The notes beneath the pieces were generated by a model. That model was not told the origin of the DNA. It did no database searches and saw only the letters and a program-made list of their open reading frames with translations. From the NCBI GenBank assembly GCA_963733915.1, contig CAVTEP010000001.1, positions 372,001 to 436,000 of the forward strand: a stretch of 64,000 nt of DNA. The letters are read 5' to 3'. The translations under genes and the position numbers were made by a program. The DNA comes from Sulfomarinibacter sp963733915 (GTDB lineage Bacteria; Acidobacteriota; Thermoanaerobaculia; Thermoanaerobaculales; Sulfomarinibacteraceae). The number at the start of each line of letters is the position of its first letter. Position 1 is the stretch's first letter. This document shows, in pieces, positions 27,438 through 38,372 of this stretch.

Positions 27438-30011
27438 ATGCGGCAGCACGAAAAACGGCGCTTCGGTCTCGTCCTCACAACGATCACGTGTCTCGCCCTC
27501 GCCGGCTGCGGCGGCGGCACATCGACGTCGGTATCGCTCCCTGACGCCGCGGCGCAGGTCGACGCGCTCTTCGCGCCCTTTACGACCGGCGAGTCCCCCG
27601 GCGCGGCCGTCATGGTCATCCGCGACGGCGAGGTGCTCCACGCCGGCGGCTACGGTTACGCCGACCTCGAACGGAAAATCCCGATCACGCCGCAGACCGC
27701 CTTCCGGCTGGCCTCGGTGTCGAAGCAGTTCACCGCCATGGCGGTCATGATCCTGGCCGAGCGCGGACAGCTCTCCTACGACGACCCGCTGGTGAAGTAC
27801 CTGCCCGAGCTCGCGAGATTCGGCGATAGCATCACCCTGCGAAACCTCCTGACCCACACCGGCGGGCTGCCCGACTACTACGACGTCCTCGAGGCGGCGT
27901 CGACCGAGCACATGCCCGACACCGAGGAGGCGATGGAGTTTCTGGCCGCCTGGGATGAGGCCGCCCTGTTCGCGGCGGGCGAGCGCTACGAGTACTCGAA
28001 CCCCGGCTACGAGATGCTGGCGCTGGTGGTCGAGCGGGTGTCGGGGCAGCGTTTCGGACAGTTCCTCGAGGACAACATCTTCAGGCCGCTGGGGATGAAC
28101 CACACCGTGGTCCGCGACAGCACGGAGCCCGAGATCGCCAACCGCGCGCTCGGCTACTCGCGGGCCGACGGCAGCTTCGCCCTCGACGACGATCACGTAC
28201 TGAACCACCTCGTCGGCTCGGGCTTGATGTACTCGACGGTCGAGGACCTCGCGCTGTGGGATCAGGCCCTGTACACCGACACGCTCGTGCAACCTGCCAC
28301 CCTGGAGGAGGCGTGGTCGCCCGTGCGGCTCGCGAACGGCGAGGAGTACCCCTACGGCTTTGGCTGGCGGCTCGGCCGCTACGGCGGTCTCGGCCGCCGC
28401 CTGGCCCATGCCGGCGGCTGGGTCGGCTTCAGCACCTTTATCGTCCGTTATCCGGAACGGCGGTTCAGCGTCATCGTCCTGTCCAACCTCGACGAGTTCG
28501 AGGCCGAGGACTTCGCCGGCCGGATCACCGACATCTACTACCCGTCGACGCTGATCACGAATGCCACCGTGGTGGACGGGACCGGCGAGCCCCGATTCAC
28601 GGCCGACGTGCGCATCGTGGACGATCGCATCGCCGCGGTCGGCGATCTCGAGCCGGGGCCCGACGAACCGGTCATCGACGCCCGCGGGATGGTACTGGCG
28701 CCGGGCTTTATCGACACCCACAGCCACGCCGACGGCGCGATCCTCGACCATCTCGACGCCCTCGGCGCGGTCAACCAGGGCATCACCACGACGGTGGTCG
28801 GTCAGGACGGTGACTCCAGATTCCCGCTCGAGGATTTCTTCGGCAACCTGGAGGCCGACGCCACCGGCGGTCAATCTGGCCTCCTACGTCGGGTCACGGG
28901 ACCCTCCGATTGCAGTCAATGGGAGAGGACTTCAGACGTGGCGGCCACGGACGAGGAGATCGCGCGCATGGCGGCGCTGCTGGACGAGGAGATGGAGGCG
29001 GGGGCGCTCGGTCTCTCGAGCGGGCTCGAGTACGCGCCCGGAATCTACGCGACCACCGGGGAGGTCGTGGCGCTGGCGAAGGTGGCGGCGGCCCACGGCG
29101 GCCGTTACATGAGCCACATCCGCAGCGAGGACCGCTGGTTCTGGGAGGCGATCGAAGAGATCCTGACCATCGGCCGCGAGGCGGGGCTGCCGGTCCAGAT
29201 CTCGCACATCAAGCTCGCCATGAGAAGCCTGCACGGTCAGACCGACCGGCTGCTCGACACGCTCGACCGAGGCCCGCGCCGACGGGGTCGATGTCACCGC
29301 CGACATCTACCCCTACACCTATTGGCAGGCGACACTGAGAGTCATGTTCCCCGACCGCGACTTACGAGGATCAAGAAGCGGCGAGATTTGCAGTCGAGGA
29401 GCTGACGGCGCCGGAGGACATGCTGATCCCGGTCTTCGAGCCCGATCCGTCGCTGGCCGGCAAGACCCTGGCCGAGATCTCGGCCCTGCGCGGTACGGAT
29501 CCGCCCACGACGCTGATGGACCTGATCCGGGAGGCGGAAGACCTGGCGCAAGGGCAGACGCTTCGAAGGTGAGGACGATAGCGTCGAGAACGTCATCGCG
29601 GTCAGCATGCAGGAGACCGACATCGAGCGTTTGATGGCCTGGCCCTTCATCAACTTCTGCACCGACGGCGGGCTTGACGGGACGCACCCGCGGGGCTTCG
29701 GCTCGTTTCCGCGGGTCCTCGGTCGGTACGTCCGCGAGCGACAGGTCCTGAGCCTGGAGGAGGCCATCCGCAAGATGACTGCCCAGGCGGCATCGAACGT
29801 GGGCATCGCGGAGCGCGGTCGGATCGAGCCGGGAGCGTTCGCCGACCTGGTGCTCTTCGACCCCGAGACCGTGCTCGACCGGGCGACGACTGACGATCCG
29901 CACGCCACCGCGGTGGGGATCGAGATGGTGTGGGTCAACGGCCGTATCGTCTACGAGGACGGCCGCCCGAGCGGGCGCCAGCCCGGTCCGGTCTGCGCAC
30001 GCGATCTCTGA
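27438..30011 (+). CDS. Lipoprotein fusion: beta-lactamase-type serine hydrolase plus D-aminoacylase, about 855 aa
   Basis: A lipobox (LALAGC, Cys24) predicts an exported lipoprotein. Residues 35-370 form a class C beta-lactamase/DD-peptidase-like domain with S93-V-S-K96, the YSN of YEYSNPGYEM and HAGG near its end. From about residue 375 an amidohydrolase of the N-acyl-D-amino-acid deacylase type follows: NATVVDGTG, GFIDTHSHADG, VNLASYVGHGTLR, ISHIKLA and INFCTDGGLDGTHPRGFG. Together these could trim D-amino-acid-containing peptides or peptidoglycan fragments and then deacylate them. Six single-base insertions (near 28872, 28893, 28938, 29270, 29369, 29560) interrupt the second half. Both domain assignments are firm; coupling of activities is inference. 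Confidence 0.85.
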
Positions 30012-30022
30012 GGGTGAGGCCG

Positions 30023-30991
30023 ATGGCCGGAGATCTTCAACCGGAGCAGATCGAGCGGCGCTTGCTCGAGATCGACGTGACGACCGCGATCGAGCAGGGC
30101 TTCGTCGCCTATTCGCAGGGCCGGGTGGTGGTGCCGCCGGTGGGGGAGCTGGTCTTCGAGGACCCGCCGGGCGACGTCCACATCAAGTACGGCTACATCA
30201 AGGACGACGACTACTTCGTCATCAAGGTCGCCTCGGGCTTTTACGGCAACGTCAAGCTCGGGCTGCCCCCGGCCGACGGTCTGATGCTGGTGTTCAGCCA
30301 GAAGACAGCGCAGCTCGAGTGCATCCTCCTCGACGAGTGCCACCTCACCAACGTTCGCACCGCCGCCGCCGGCGCGGTGGTCGCGAAGTACCTGGCGCCG
30401 AGCAAGGTCGAGCGCATCGGCGTGTTCGGAGCCGGCGTCCAGGGCAAGATGCAGGTCGAGGCATTGCTGCCAATCGTCGACTGCCGCGATGTGATCGTCT
30501 GGGGGACCGGCGAAGAGGAGCTCGAGGCCTACTCGCGAGGCGATGAGCGGGCACGGGCTGACGATCGAGACGACCCTCGACGGCGGAAGAAATCGCCGCC
30601 ACCTGCAATCTCATCGTCACCGCGACGCCGTCGCACACCCCGCTGCTGCGGGCCGACCAGATCAGAGAGGGGACCCACATCACCGCGATGGGCTCGGACA
30701 CCAGGGAGAAGCAACGAGCTCGAACCCGCGATCCTGCACAGGGCTGACCTGGTGGTTGCCGACAGCGTCGAGCAGTGCCGGGTGCGCGGCGAGATCTTCC
30801 ACGCGCTCCAAGCCGGGTTGCTCCGGGACGGCGACGCCGTCGAACTAGGAAGCATCATCGCCGACCCGGCGTTGCGGCGGACCAGCGACTCCCAGATCAC
30901 GGTCGCGGATCTCACTGGCGTCGCCGTCCAGGACATCCAGATCTCGAAGGCGGTGTTCGAGGTCCTGAGGTCGGGCCCGCGCAAAGAGTGA
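30023..30991 (+). CDS. Ornithine cyclodeaminase/mu-crystallin family protein, about 321 aa
   Basis: An NAD(P)-binding enzyme with the family's substrate domain (HIKYGYIKDDDYFVIKVASGF, then the catalytic Asp region ILLDECHLTNVRTAAAGAVV) and Rossmann motif IGVFGAGVQGKMQ. Members are ornithine cyclodeaminase, alanine dehydrogenase, ketimine reductases and ectoine-degradation EutC. It lies 11 bases after the D-aminoacylase fusion and probably acts on an amino acid released by it. Three insertions (near 30533, 30582, 30707) disrupt the Rossmann domain's second half; the C-terminus IADPALRRTSDSQITVADLTG is typical. Substrate specificity cannot be assigned. Confidence 0.82.
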   Translation: MAGDLQPEQIERRLLEIDVTTAIEQGFVAYSQGRVVVPPVGELVFEDPPGDVHIKYGYIKDDDYFVIKVASGFYGNVKLGLPPADGLMLVFSQKTAQLECILLDECHLTNVRTAAAGAVVAKYLAPSKVERIGVFGAGVQGKMQVEALLPIVDCRDVIVWGTGEEELEAYSRGDERARADDRDDPRRRKKSPPPAISSSPRRRRTPRCCGPTRSERGPTSPRWARTPGRSNELEPAILHRADLVVADSVEQCRVRGEIFHALQAGLLRDGDAVELGSIIADPALRRTSDSQITVADLTGVAVQDIQISKAVFEVLRSGPRKE

Positions 30992-31287
30992 GTGATCACC
31001 GCCGCGGAGCGGAAGGGGATGGATGCCTTCGGGGGGTGGCGAGTCGAAGCGTCCGTTTCGCGCAATCGATCTTGTCGTTAGAAGATCGGATGAGTATCGG
31101 CTAGTATGACCCGGTGATGCAGGAAGACCGTCGTGTCCCCGTGTCATCGCCGGAAACCCTCGATTCCGCGACCGTTCTCATGGGTGCCGACCGTGGTCGC
31201 CGGGCGGCCGAGAAGCGGGGGGATCCGCCGGCCCCGGCCGGGCGTGCCTGCGCGGCCGGTGTGAACCCGATCGACGGCGGGAGGTGA
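30992..31287 (+). other. Intergenic region with a possible promoter and a 56-codon open frame
   Basis: TTGTCG (31072-31077) and TATCGG (31095-31100) are 17 bases apart and could serve the following operon. An open frame from ATG 31117 to TGA 31285-31287 is in the same frame as the Rid-type gene after it. Its product (start MQEDRRVPVSSPE) has no recognised similarity and no clear ribosome site, so it is not called as a gene. GGGAGG at 31279-31284 is probably the ribosome site of the next gene. Confidence 0.35.
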
Positions 31288-32443
31288 GTGGCGGTGCTCT
31301 GGGTGCGCTCGGGCCCCGGGGACCTCGTGTTCATCACCTGGTCGGCCCATTCACTCGCCACCGGCGCGCGCGAAGATGTCCGCCACGTTTACTCAGAGAT
31401 CGGGCGGCGGCTCCGAGAGGACGATCTGGTTGTCCTCCACGAGCGCGTGTTCGGCGAGGTCGCCTCCGCGGCATCGATTGCGGAGCTCCGCGCTGTGGCA
31501 CTTGGAGAGGGCTCTGACAACGCCGCAATCCCGCCGACTCATGTCGAGGGGATCCCCTGCATCGGGTCCGGTGCAGCCGGCATCCAGGTGATCGCGGCCC
31601 GGCCGTCCACCGTCGACTCCTCCGAGATCCTCGAGTGGCACGGCGCACCGTGCGGCCGCCGTGTCGACGGCAAGGACGCCAGCTACCTGAGCCTGTCGGA
31701 CCTGGCCCGGCTGTTGCCGTCAGAGGCTCGATCGCAGCCGGCTGACGAGACCCGGGAGGCGCTGCTGCTCGCCGATCAGATGCTGCGCGGCTGCGAGTGG
31801 TCGTTTGCGGACGTATGCCGCACGTGGTTCTTTCTCGACGATATCCTCGCCTGGTACGACGATTTCAACCGGACGCGGAACGAGGTCTTTGAGAATCTTC
31901 GGTCTCCTCAACGGTTCGCCCGCGAGCGTCATCCCGGCAAGCACAGGTATCCGTGGACGCAACGCCCGTGGGCATCGCTGCACCTTCGATCTGCTCGCGA
32001 CGCGGCCGTTGGCGGGTCGGACGCTTTCAGTCGAAAGGCTACGCAACCCCCTCCAGAATGAGGCGCCGGAGTACGGTTCGGCCTTTTCGCGTGGGCTCAG
32101 CATCGCCACTGACCGCTGCCGATACTTTTTGCTTTCCGGCACGGCCTCGATCGACGAGCACGGCAACACTGTCCATCCGGGCGATTTCGATTGTCAGGCG
32201 AGACGGACCCTCGACAACGTCGAATCGCTGCTCGCCTCAGGAGGTGCGGTCTTTGACGACATCTGCCAGGCCTCGGTTTTCGTCAAACACCTCGAGGATG
32301 TGGAGCGGCTGCATCGAATCCTGAAGCTTCGCGGACTCGACAACCTGCCTCTCGTCTGCACGATCGAGGACATCTGCCGCGAGGATCTGCTGGTCGAGCT
32401 GGACGCGACCGCTGTCATCGCTCGACCCGCTGCCGGGCAATGA
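31288..32443 (+). CDS. Two-domain Rid-superfamily (YjgF-like, chorismatase-like) protein, about 384 aa
   Basis: The C-terminal half is a clear Rid domain: YFLLSGTASIDEHGNTVHPG, DFDCQARRTLDNVESLL, DDICQASVFVKHLED and VCTIEDICREDLLVELDATAV. The N-terminal half reads as a degenerate second copy and ends with VCRTWFFLDDILAWYDDFN and IPASTGIRG, a pattern seen in chorismatases of the FkbO/Hyg5 group. Such folds bind small enol/imine compounds or chorismate as trimers. No signal peptide, so it is cytoplasmic, unlike the exported proteins after it. One inserted base near 31897 breaks the frame. GTG 31288 or GTG 31294 are both possible starts. Function is uncertain. Confidence 0.65.
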
Positions 32444-33921
32444 CACAGCACTTCTGCACCGGCGTCCCCTTGCGGTCTGCCGGTCTGCTGCTGTCCCTCC
32501 TTCTGGCGTTCTGCGGAGGGGCGTTCGCGGTCGATTTGGTGGTGGTGCGACAGCCGGCAGCTTCGGATAACGGCATGCTGAATCGCCCACCCGCCGGCTG
32601 CGCCGCCGGAAGTGCCATCGTCCGTCTTTCGAGCGACGGGACGGAGCGGGTTCTGACCCCCGGTTTCGTCGCCGCCTGCGACCCGGCAGTTTCGTTTGAC
32701 GGGAAGCAGATTCTGTTTGCCGGTTTTCAAGACGGCGACCGGAGCCAGATCTGGAGGATGGATGCCGACGGTGGCAACCTGATTCGGCTCAGCTCCGGCA
32801 TCGACGTTTTCACCTCACCCCTGTGGATCGGGTCGCTGTTTCACCTCGACGACGAGGCGCCCACCGAACGCATCGCATACCTCAGCACCGGAACCGGATG
32901 GCTTGACGAGCTGAGCTCCGGGCCGGTCATCGCGCTCTTTACCGCCGATCTCGACGGCGGCCATCCGCTCCGCATCTCTTTCCACCCGAGCTCCGATCTC
33001 GATCCCGACGTCCTCCCCAACGGTCGATTGATCTTTCCCAGTTGGAGATCCATTACCGGGGGCACTCTCGGTACACGACTGTCGCTGATGGCGGTCAACA
33101 ACGACGGCACCGATCTGATGGCCTTTTACGACAATCACGACGGCCCACCCCAACCCCACTCGGTCAAGGTGGGCGGGGATGGACGGGTGTTCTTCGTGGA
33201 GGCCGATGGGACGTCGCCGCTCGGCGGCGGTGATCTCGCGTACGTCAGTTTGCGCCGCCCGCTCCACAGCCGAAAGGTTCTTTCGGTGGCCGGCGACGGG
33301 TCCTACCTCGACCCGCTGCCGCTCACCGACGGCGGTTTGCTGGCTTCGTATCGTCCGACGGGAAGCGATACGGTCTATGGTCTCTACCGAGTCGACCCTG
33401 CCACCGGGGACCGTCTCGGTCTGGTGCACGGAAACTCCGAGTTCCACTATCTGGATGCCCAGGAACTGGCGTCGCACCCGAAGGTCAAGGGGCGGTCATC
33501 GGTGGTGGACACGACGAAGACGACCGGCGTCTTCTACTGCATCAGCTCGCACTTCAGCGACCGGCCGGGACTCGAGCGCCTGCGGGCGGGCGAGGCCTCG
33601 ATCCTGCGGGTCATCGAGGGAGTGGCGCCCGATCCGACCCTGGCCCGGTGGAGTCAACGGACATTGGGCGAAGTGCCCCTCGAACAGGATGGATCGTTTC
33701 ACATCGAGGTTCCGTCCGGTACGCCGATTCGTTTCGAGCTCCTCGATGAAGCAGGCGTCGAGATCGCACGCCAGGACTCGTGGACCTGGGTCATGCCCCG
33801 CGAGTGGCGAGGCTGCATCGGCTGCCACGAGGACCGCGAGATGGTGGTCCCCAACACCCTGGCCGATGCCGTCGTCAAGCCCGCCGTCCGGCTCGATCAG
33901 TTTCAGGAGGAGGCACCATGA
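32440..33921 (+). CDS. HzsA-like exported beta-propeller monohaem cytochrome, 493 aa
   Basis: A signal peptide (LLLSLLLAFCGGAFA) leads into a TolB/PD40-like propeller: ILFAGFQDGDRSQIWRMDADGG, then LPNGRLIFPSW and VFFVEADG. A C-terminal region follows with a single haem site CIGCH at about residue 458. This arrangement matches proteins annotated from the hydrazine synthase alpha-subunit middle and C-terminal domains, which occur far beyond anammox bacteria. ATGA overlaps join it to the genes on both sides. It should be a periplasmic redox protein; there is no direct evidence for hydrazine chemistry. Confidence 0.75.
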   Translation: MTQHFCTGVPLRSAGLLLSLLLAFCGGAFAVDLVVVRQPAASDNGMLNRPPAGCAAGSAIVRLSSDGTERVLTPGFVAACDPAVSFDGKQILFAGFQDGDRSQIWRMDADGGNLIRLSSGIDVFTSPLWIGSLFHLDDEAPTERIAYLSTGTGWLDELSSGPVIALFTADLDGGHPLRISFHPSSDLDPDVLPNGRLIFPSWRSITGGTLGTRLSLMAVNNDGTDLMAFYDNHDGPPQPHSVKVGGDGRVFFVEADGTSPLGGGDLAYVSLRRPLHSRKVLSVAGDGSYLDPLPLTDGGLLASYRPTGSDTVYGLYRVDPATGDRLGLVHGNSEFHYLDAQELASHPKVKGRSSVVDTTKTTGVFYCISSHFSDRPGLERLRAGEASILRVIEGVAPDPTLARWSQRTLGEVPLEQDGSFHIEVPSGTPIRFELLDEAGVEIARQDSWTWVMPREWRGCIGCHEDREMVVPNTLADAVVKPAVRLDQFQEEAP

Positions 33922-35548
33922 GGGCACCACTTGCCGTGGCAATACTGTTGATCTCGGTGGCGGCGGCCGCCGCCGATCAGCCGCCGCTGCCCCAGTTCGT
34001 CGACATCACCGAACAGCGCGGGGATCCGCTTCGTGCACGGGATCGGCGACGACGAGCTGTCGAACATCGTCGAGTCGTCGGGCGCCGGCTGCGTCTTCTT
34101 CGATTTCGACGACGACGGCGATCTCGATATCTATCTGGTCAACGGGAGCTATTTGGAGGGTGTCAGCTCGGTGCGCGGCCGCGGTCTCGCGGGAAAGCTG
34201 AAGAACGCGTTGTACCGCAACAACGGTGGCGCCACATTCACGGACGTCACTGACACGGCCGGCGTCGGGGACACCGGCTTCGGGATGGCCGCGGTCGCCG
34301 CCGACTACGACAACGACGGCGACCGGGATCTCTTCGTCACCAACTACGGCCGCGACACGCTCTACCGCAACAACGGAGACGGCAGCTTCACCGACGTCAC
34401 CACCGCCGCCGGCGTGGGCAGCGAGCTGTGGAGCATCGGCGCGTCCTTCTTCGACGCCGACGGCGACGGGCTGCTCGATCTCTACGTCGGCGGTTATCTG
34501 ATCTATGACCCCGAGTACTCGTACTACTTTGCGGCCGAGGCCTTTCCGGGGCCGCTCGCCTACCGCGGCCAGAAGGACATCCTCTATCACAACAACGGTG
34601 ACGGCACCTTCACCGACATCGGTCGAGCGGCGGGGGTCGGCACCAGCGACGGCCGGGCGATGGGGGTGTCGGCCGGCGACATCGATGACGACGGCGACCA
34701 GGACGTCTTCGTGGCCAACGACGGCATGGAGAACTATCTTTACCGTAACCGGGGCGATGGCAGCTTTGACAATATCGCGCTGCGCGCCGGCACCGCCTTT
34801 GGCGAGAACGGCGAGGCCACCTCCGCCATGGGCCCCGAGTTCGGTGATTTCGACGGCGACGGTCTGGTCGATCTGTTGGTGCCCGACATGCGCTACGGCT
34901 GTCTGTACCGCAACTTGGGTGACGGTGTTTTCGAGGAGAGGAGCGCCGAGGCCGGGCTGGCGGCGGTGCTCGGCCAGTACACCAGCTGGTCCGGCAACTT
35001 CTTCGACTACGACAACGATGGAGTGCTCGACATCTTCATCGTCAACGGCGATGCGCACCACCTCGAGCCCGAGGAGGACACCCTGTTCCGCGGCGGCGGC
35101 GGTCGTTTCGTGGATGTGTCGTCGGCGAGCGGCGCGGCGCTCGAGGTCAAGGGCATGGGTCGCGGCTCGGCGGTCGGCGATGTCGACAACGACGGTGACC
35201 TCGACCTGTTGGTCCTCAACCTCAACGGACCCGGCGCGGCTGCTCCGCAACGACGGCGGCAACCGTGGCAACTGGATCATGATTCGCACCGTCGGCACGG
35301 CGAGCAACCGCGACGGAATCGGCGCCCGCATCCGCGTGACGGCGGGTGGCGTCGCCCAGCTCCGCGAAGTGCGGTCGAGCTCCGGCTACCTCAGCCAGAG
35401 CGACCCGAGGGCCCACTTCGGGCTCGGCTCGGCAAAGATCGTGGACCGGATCGAAATCCGTTGGCCGAGCGGGCTCGTCTCGACGATCGAGAAGATCGAG
35501 GTCAACCAGATCCTCACCGTGAACGAACCGGAGGCGAAGGTGCAGTGA
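33918..35548 (+). CDS. CRTAC1-family secreted FG-GAP/VCBS propeller with ASPIC/UnbV domain, about 542 aa
   Basis: A signal peptide (LAVAILLISVAAAAA) precedes repeated FG-GAP blades carrying calcium-type D-x-D-x-D-G loops (FDFDDDGDLDIYLVNG, DYDNDGDRDLFVTN, FDADGDGLLDLYVGG, DIDDDGDQDVFVAND, DYDNDGVLDIFIVNG). The ASPIC/UnbV domain at the C-terminus includes RDGIGARIRVTAGG and SSGYLSQSDPRAHFGLG. These proteins are extracytoplasmic adhesion or scaffold-like propellers of unknown activity. One insertion near 34020 and one near 35236 break the frame. The stop overlaps the next ATG (TGATG). Confidence 0.88.
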
Positions 35549-38353
35549 TGCGACGGGCCCTGATGACTGTGCTCGTGCTGCTGACGGCGTTTGGCGCCGA
35601 GACCACCGAGCCCGTCTTCGTGGGCGCCGAAGTCTGCGGTGAGTGCCACGACAGTGCGCAGCGTGACCAGCTCGACATCTGGTATCGGTCGCCGCACGCC
35701 CGCGCCTACGCTGCCTTGGCCATGCCCGAGGCGGCGGAGATCGCCCGCATCTCGGGTCTTGATGAGCCGCCCTTCTCGAGCGCCGTCTGTCTCGGTTGCC
35801 ACGCAACTGCCGCCGACGTCGAGGCGTGGCAGCTCGACCCGACCTTTCACATCGAGGACGGGGTCCAGTGCGAGCGCTGCCACGGTCCGGGCGGCGGCTA
35901 CATTGCAGCCCGGGTCATGTTCGACCCCGAGGCGGCAGCGGCGGCAGGTTTGCTGAAGCCTGACCGCCGGACCTGCATGGTATGCCACAAGGAGAAGGGT
36001 TCGCATACCGCGGTGCTCGAGGTGAAACCCTTCGACTATGACGAGGCTCTGAAGAAGATCGCCCACCGTGGAGTTGGTGGCGAGCTTCGTGATGGCGCCG
36101 CTCGAGTGGAACCTGCGGACGACGATCCGCATGTCGTCGGCGTCATGGTGTGTGGCTCCTGCCACCACGGAGAATCCATGGGATTCGTGACCAGCAAATG
36201 GCGCTTGACCGCCCACGCCGAGGCGTACGCGATCCTCGGAACCGACGACGCGCGGGAGATAGCGGCCACGACGGGAATCGACGGCGACCCGCGCCAGAGC
36301 ATCACCTGTCTCCAGTGCCATACCACCGGTGGCGGTCTTTCACCGACCCGCGGCGTCCAGTGCGAGAGCTGCCATGGGCCCGGCAGCCGTCACGCCGCCA
36401 CCGCCGGAACCGGGGAATCCGAGGCCGCGCATGAGGTCGGTCTCGAGCGGCCGACGCGCGCCACCTGCGAGCAGTGCCACACGCCTGGAATCCACGGCAA
36501 GACTTTCGAATTCGAGTCGTTCCTGCCGCAGGTCGATCACTCGCGGCAGGACGTGGCGGCGGCGCGGATCGCGGCGGTCGAGTACAAGACACCGTTCAAC
36601 CTGGCGGTGAGCCCGGACGGGACGCTGCTGTACGTCGTCTGCGAGGCCTCGGACAGCCTTGCCGTGGTGGACACCTCGAAACGCGCGGTGGTGGGCGAGA
36701 TCGGGGTCGGCAATCTGCCGCACGGGGTCTGCGCTGTCGCCCGACGGCGGCACCGCCTTTGTCAGCAACCGCGGCGACGACACGGTGTCGGTGATCGATC
36801 TGGCGGCGATGGTCGTGGAGGAGACCATCGCGGTCGGAGACGAGCCGCACGGCGTGGTCACCGACGCCGGCGGCCGGACGCTCTACGTGGCCAACGCCGG
36901 CTCCGCCGATGTGTCGGTGGTGGATCTCGCGAGCGGGCGCGAGGTCAAGCGATTGTCGGCGGCCCGCGGCACCTGGGGCGTGAGCCGCTCGCCCGACGGC
37001 GGCTCGATCTACGTCACCAACAACCTCTCCCACTTCGTGCCCTTCCGCACGCCGTCGCGATCCGAGGTCACCGTCATCGACACCGCGCGCCGGTCGTCGA
37101 CGATCGGCTCATGATTCCCGAGGCCAATCTGGTGCAGGGGGTGGACGTGGCCCCGAGCGGCGACTTCGCGCTGGTGACCCTGATCCGGACCAAGAACCTG
37201 GTGCCGATGACCCGGGTCCTCCAGGGCTGGGTGATGACCAACGGCATCGGCATCCTGTGGCGTGACGGCCGGGTCGACCAGCTGCTGCTCGACGAGCCCG
37301 ATGACTACTTTGCGGACCCGACCGACGTCCGCATCACGCCTGACGGACGACTCGCCTTCGTCACCGGCGGCGGCGTCGACGAGGTTGCGGTGGTCGACCT
37401 CGAGCGCATGCGGGCGGTGCTCGAGGCGGCGGACGAAGAACGGCGCCGCGAGCTGCTGCCCAACCATCTCGGGGTGACCACCGAGTTCGTCGAGCGGCGG
37501 ATCCCGGTCGGTCGCAACCCGCGTGGGCTGGCGGTCTCTCCCGACGGCCGCTTCGTCTACGTGGCGGAGGCGCTCGACGACTCGGTTGCGGTGATCGATG
37601 TCGCTCTGAGGCGGAAGCTGGCGACCATCGACCTCGGCGGTCCCGAGGAGATCACCCTGACACGGAAGGGTGAGCGGATCTTCCACTCGGCCGAGATCAC
37701 CTACGGCCGCGAGTTCTCCTGTCACTCCTGCCACCCCGACGGCGGCGTCGACGCCGTCACCTACGACATCGAGCCCGACGGCATCGGCCTCAACCCGGTC
37801 GACAACCGGACCCTGCGCGGCATCCTCGATACCGCGCCCTTCAAGTGGACCGGCAAGAACCCGACCATCTCCCGCCAGTGCGGCCCGCGGCTGGCGGTCT
37901 TCTTCACCCGCATCGACCCCTTCACGCCCGACCAGGTGGTGGCGCTCGAGAGCTACATCCGCACCATCCCGCGCAACCCCAACCGCTACCGGACCGGACG
38001 ACGAGCTCAGCCCGGCCCAGCGCCGCGGCAAGGCGATCTTCGAACGCACCGTCACCAACTCCGGTCAGACGATCCCGGTCGAGCAACGTTGCAGCGGCTG
38101 CCACCCAGCGCCCTACTTCACCAACCGGGAGCTGGTGTCGGTGGGCACCGCGTCGGAGCTCGACACCCACGATGTCTTCGACATCCCGCACCTCAACAAC
38201 ATCTACGAGTCGGCGCCCTACCTCCACGACGGCCGGGCCGACACCCTCGAGGAGATCTGGACGCGTTTCAATCCGCACGACGAGCACGGCGTGACCAACG
38301 ACATGACCAAGGATCAGCTCAATGATCTTATTGAGTACCTCAAGACACTCTAA
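35548..38353 (+). CDS. Decahaem cytochrome: octahaem c554-like module, YVTN propeller and MauG/CCP-like dihaem domain, about 934 aa
   Basis: After a signal peptide, residues 25-310 hold eight CXXCH sites in two similar tetrahaem units (CGECH, CLGCH, CERCH, CMVCH; then CGSCH, CLQCH, CESCH, CEQCH). Each unit contains GVQCExCHGPG, so they arose by duplication. Residues 345-715 form a YVTN beta-propeller (LAVSPDGTLLYVVCEASDSLAVVD). The end resembles dihaem peroxidase/MauG proteins: CHSCH near 725, TLRGILDTAPFKWTGKNPT, CSGCH near 848 and APYLHDGRADTLEEIW. Ten haems in one exported chain suit multi-electron oxidation or relay to an outside partner. Insertions near 36733 and 37998, plus a break near 37100 needing one added or two removed bases, interrupt it. 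Confidence 0.85.
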
Positions 38354-38370
38354 TTCGCTTCGCGAATTAG
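38350..38370. repeat. Perfect 9-bp hairpin over the decahaem gene's stop codon
   Basis: CTAATTCGC (38350-38358) and GCGAATTAG (38362-38370) are perfectly complementary around a three-base loop. The hairpin includes the TAA stop (38351-38353) and ends two bases before the GTG proposed for the next gene, so it could modulate translation or RNA stability. There is no T-run after it on the plus strand. Confidence 0.6.
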
Positions 38371-38372
38371 GG

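Noticed and set aside
31117..31287. A 56-aa protein-coding gene
   Set aside because: No ribosome site, no recognisable sequence and an immediate stop before the Rid-type start. It is mentioned only as an open frame.
32440..38353. A true hydrazine synthase locus (anammox)
   Set aside because: The HzsA-like domain occurs widely outside anammox bacteria, separate hzsB and hzsC genes are absent, and no hydroxylamine oxidoreductase or hydrazine dehydrogenase is nearby. Only a modular resemblance is claimed.
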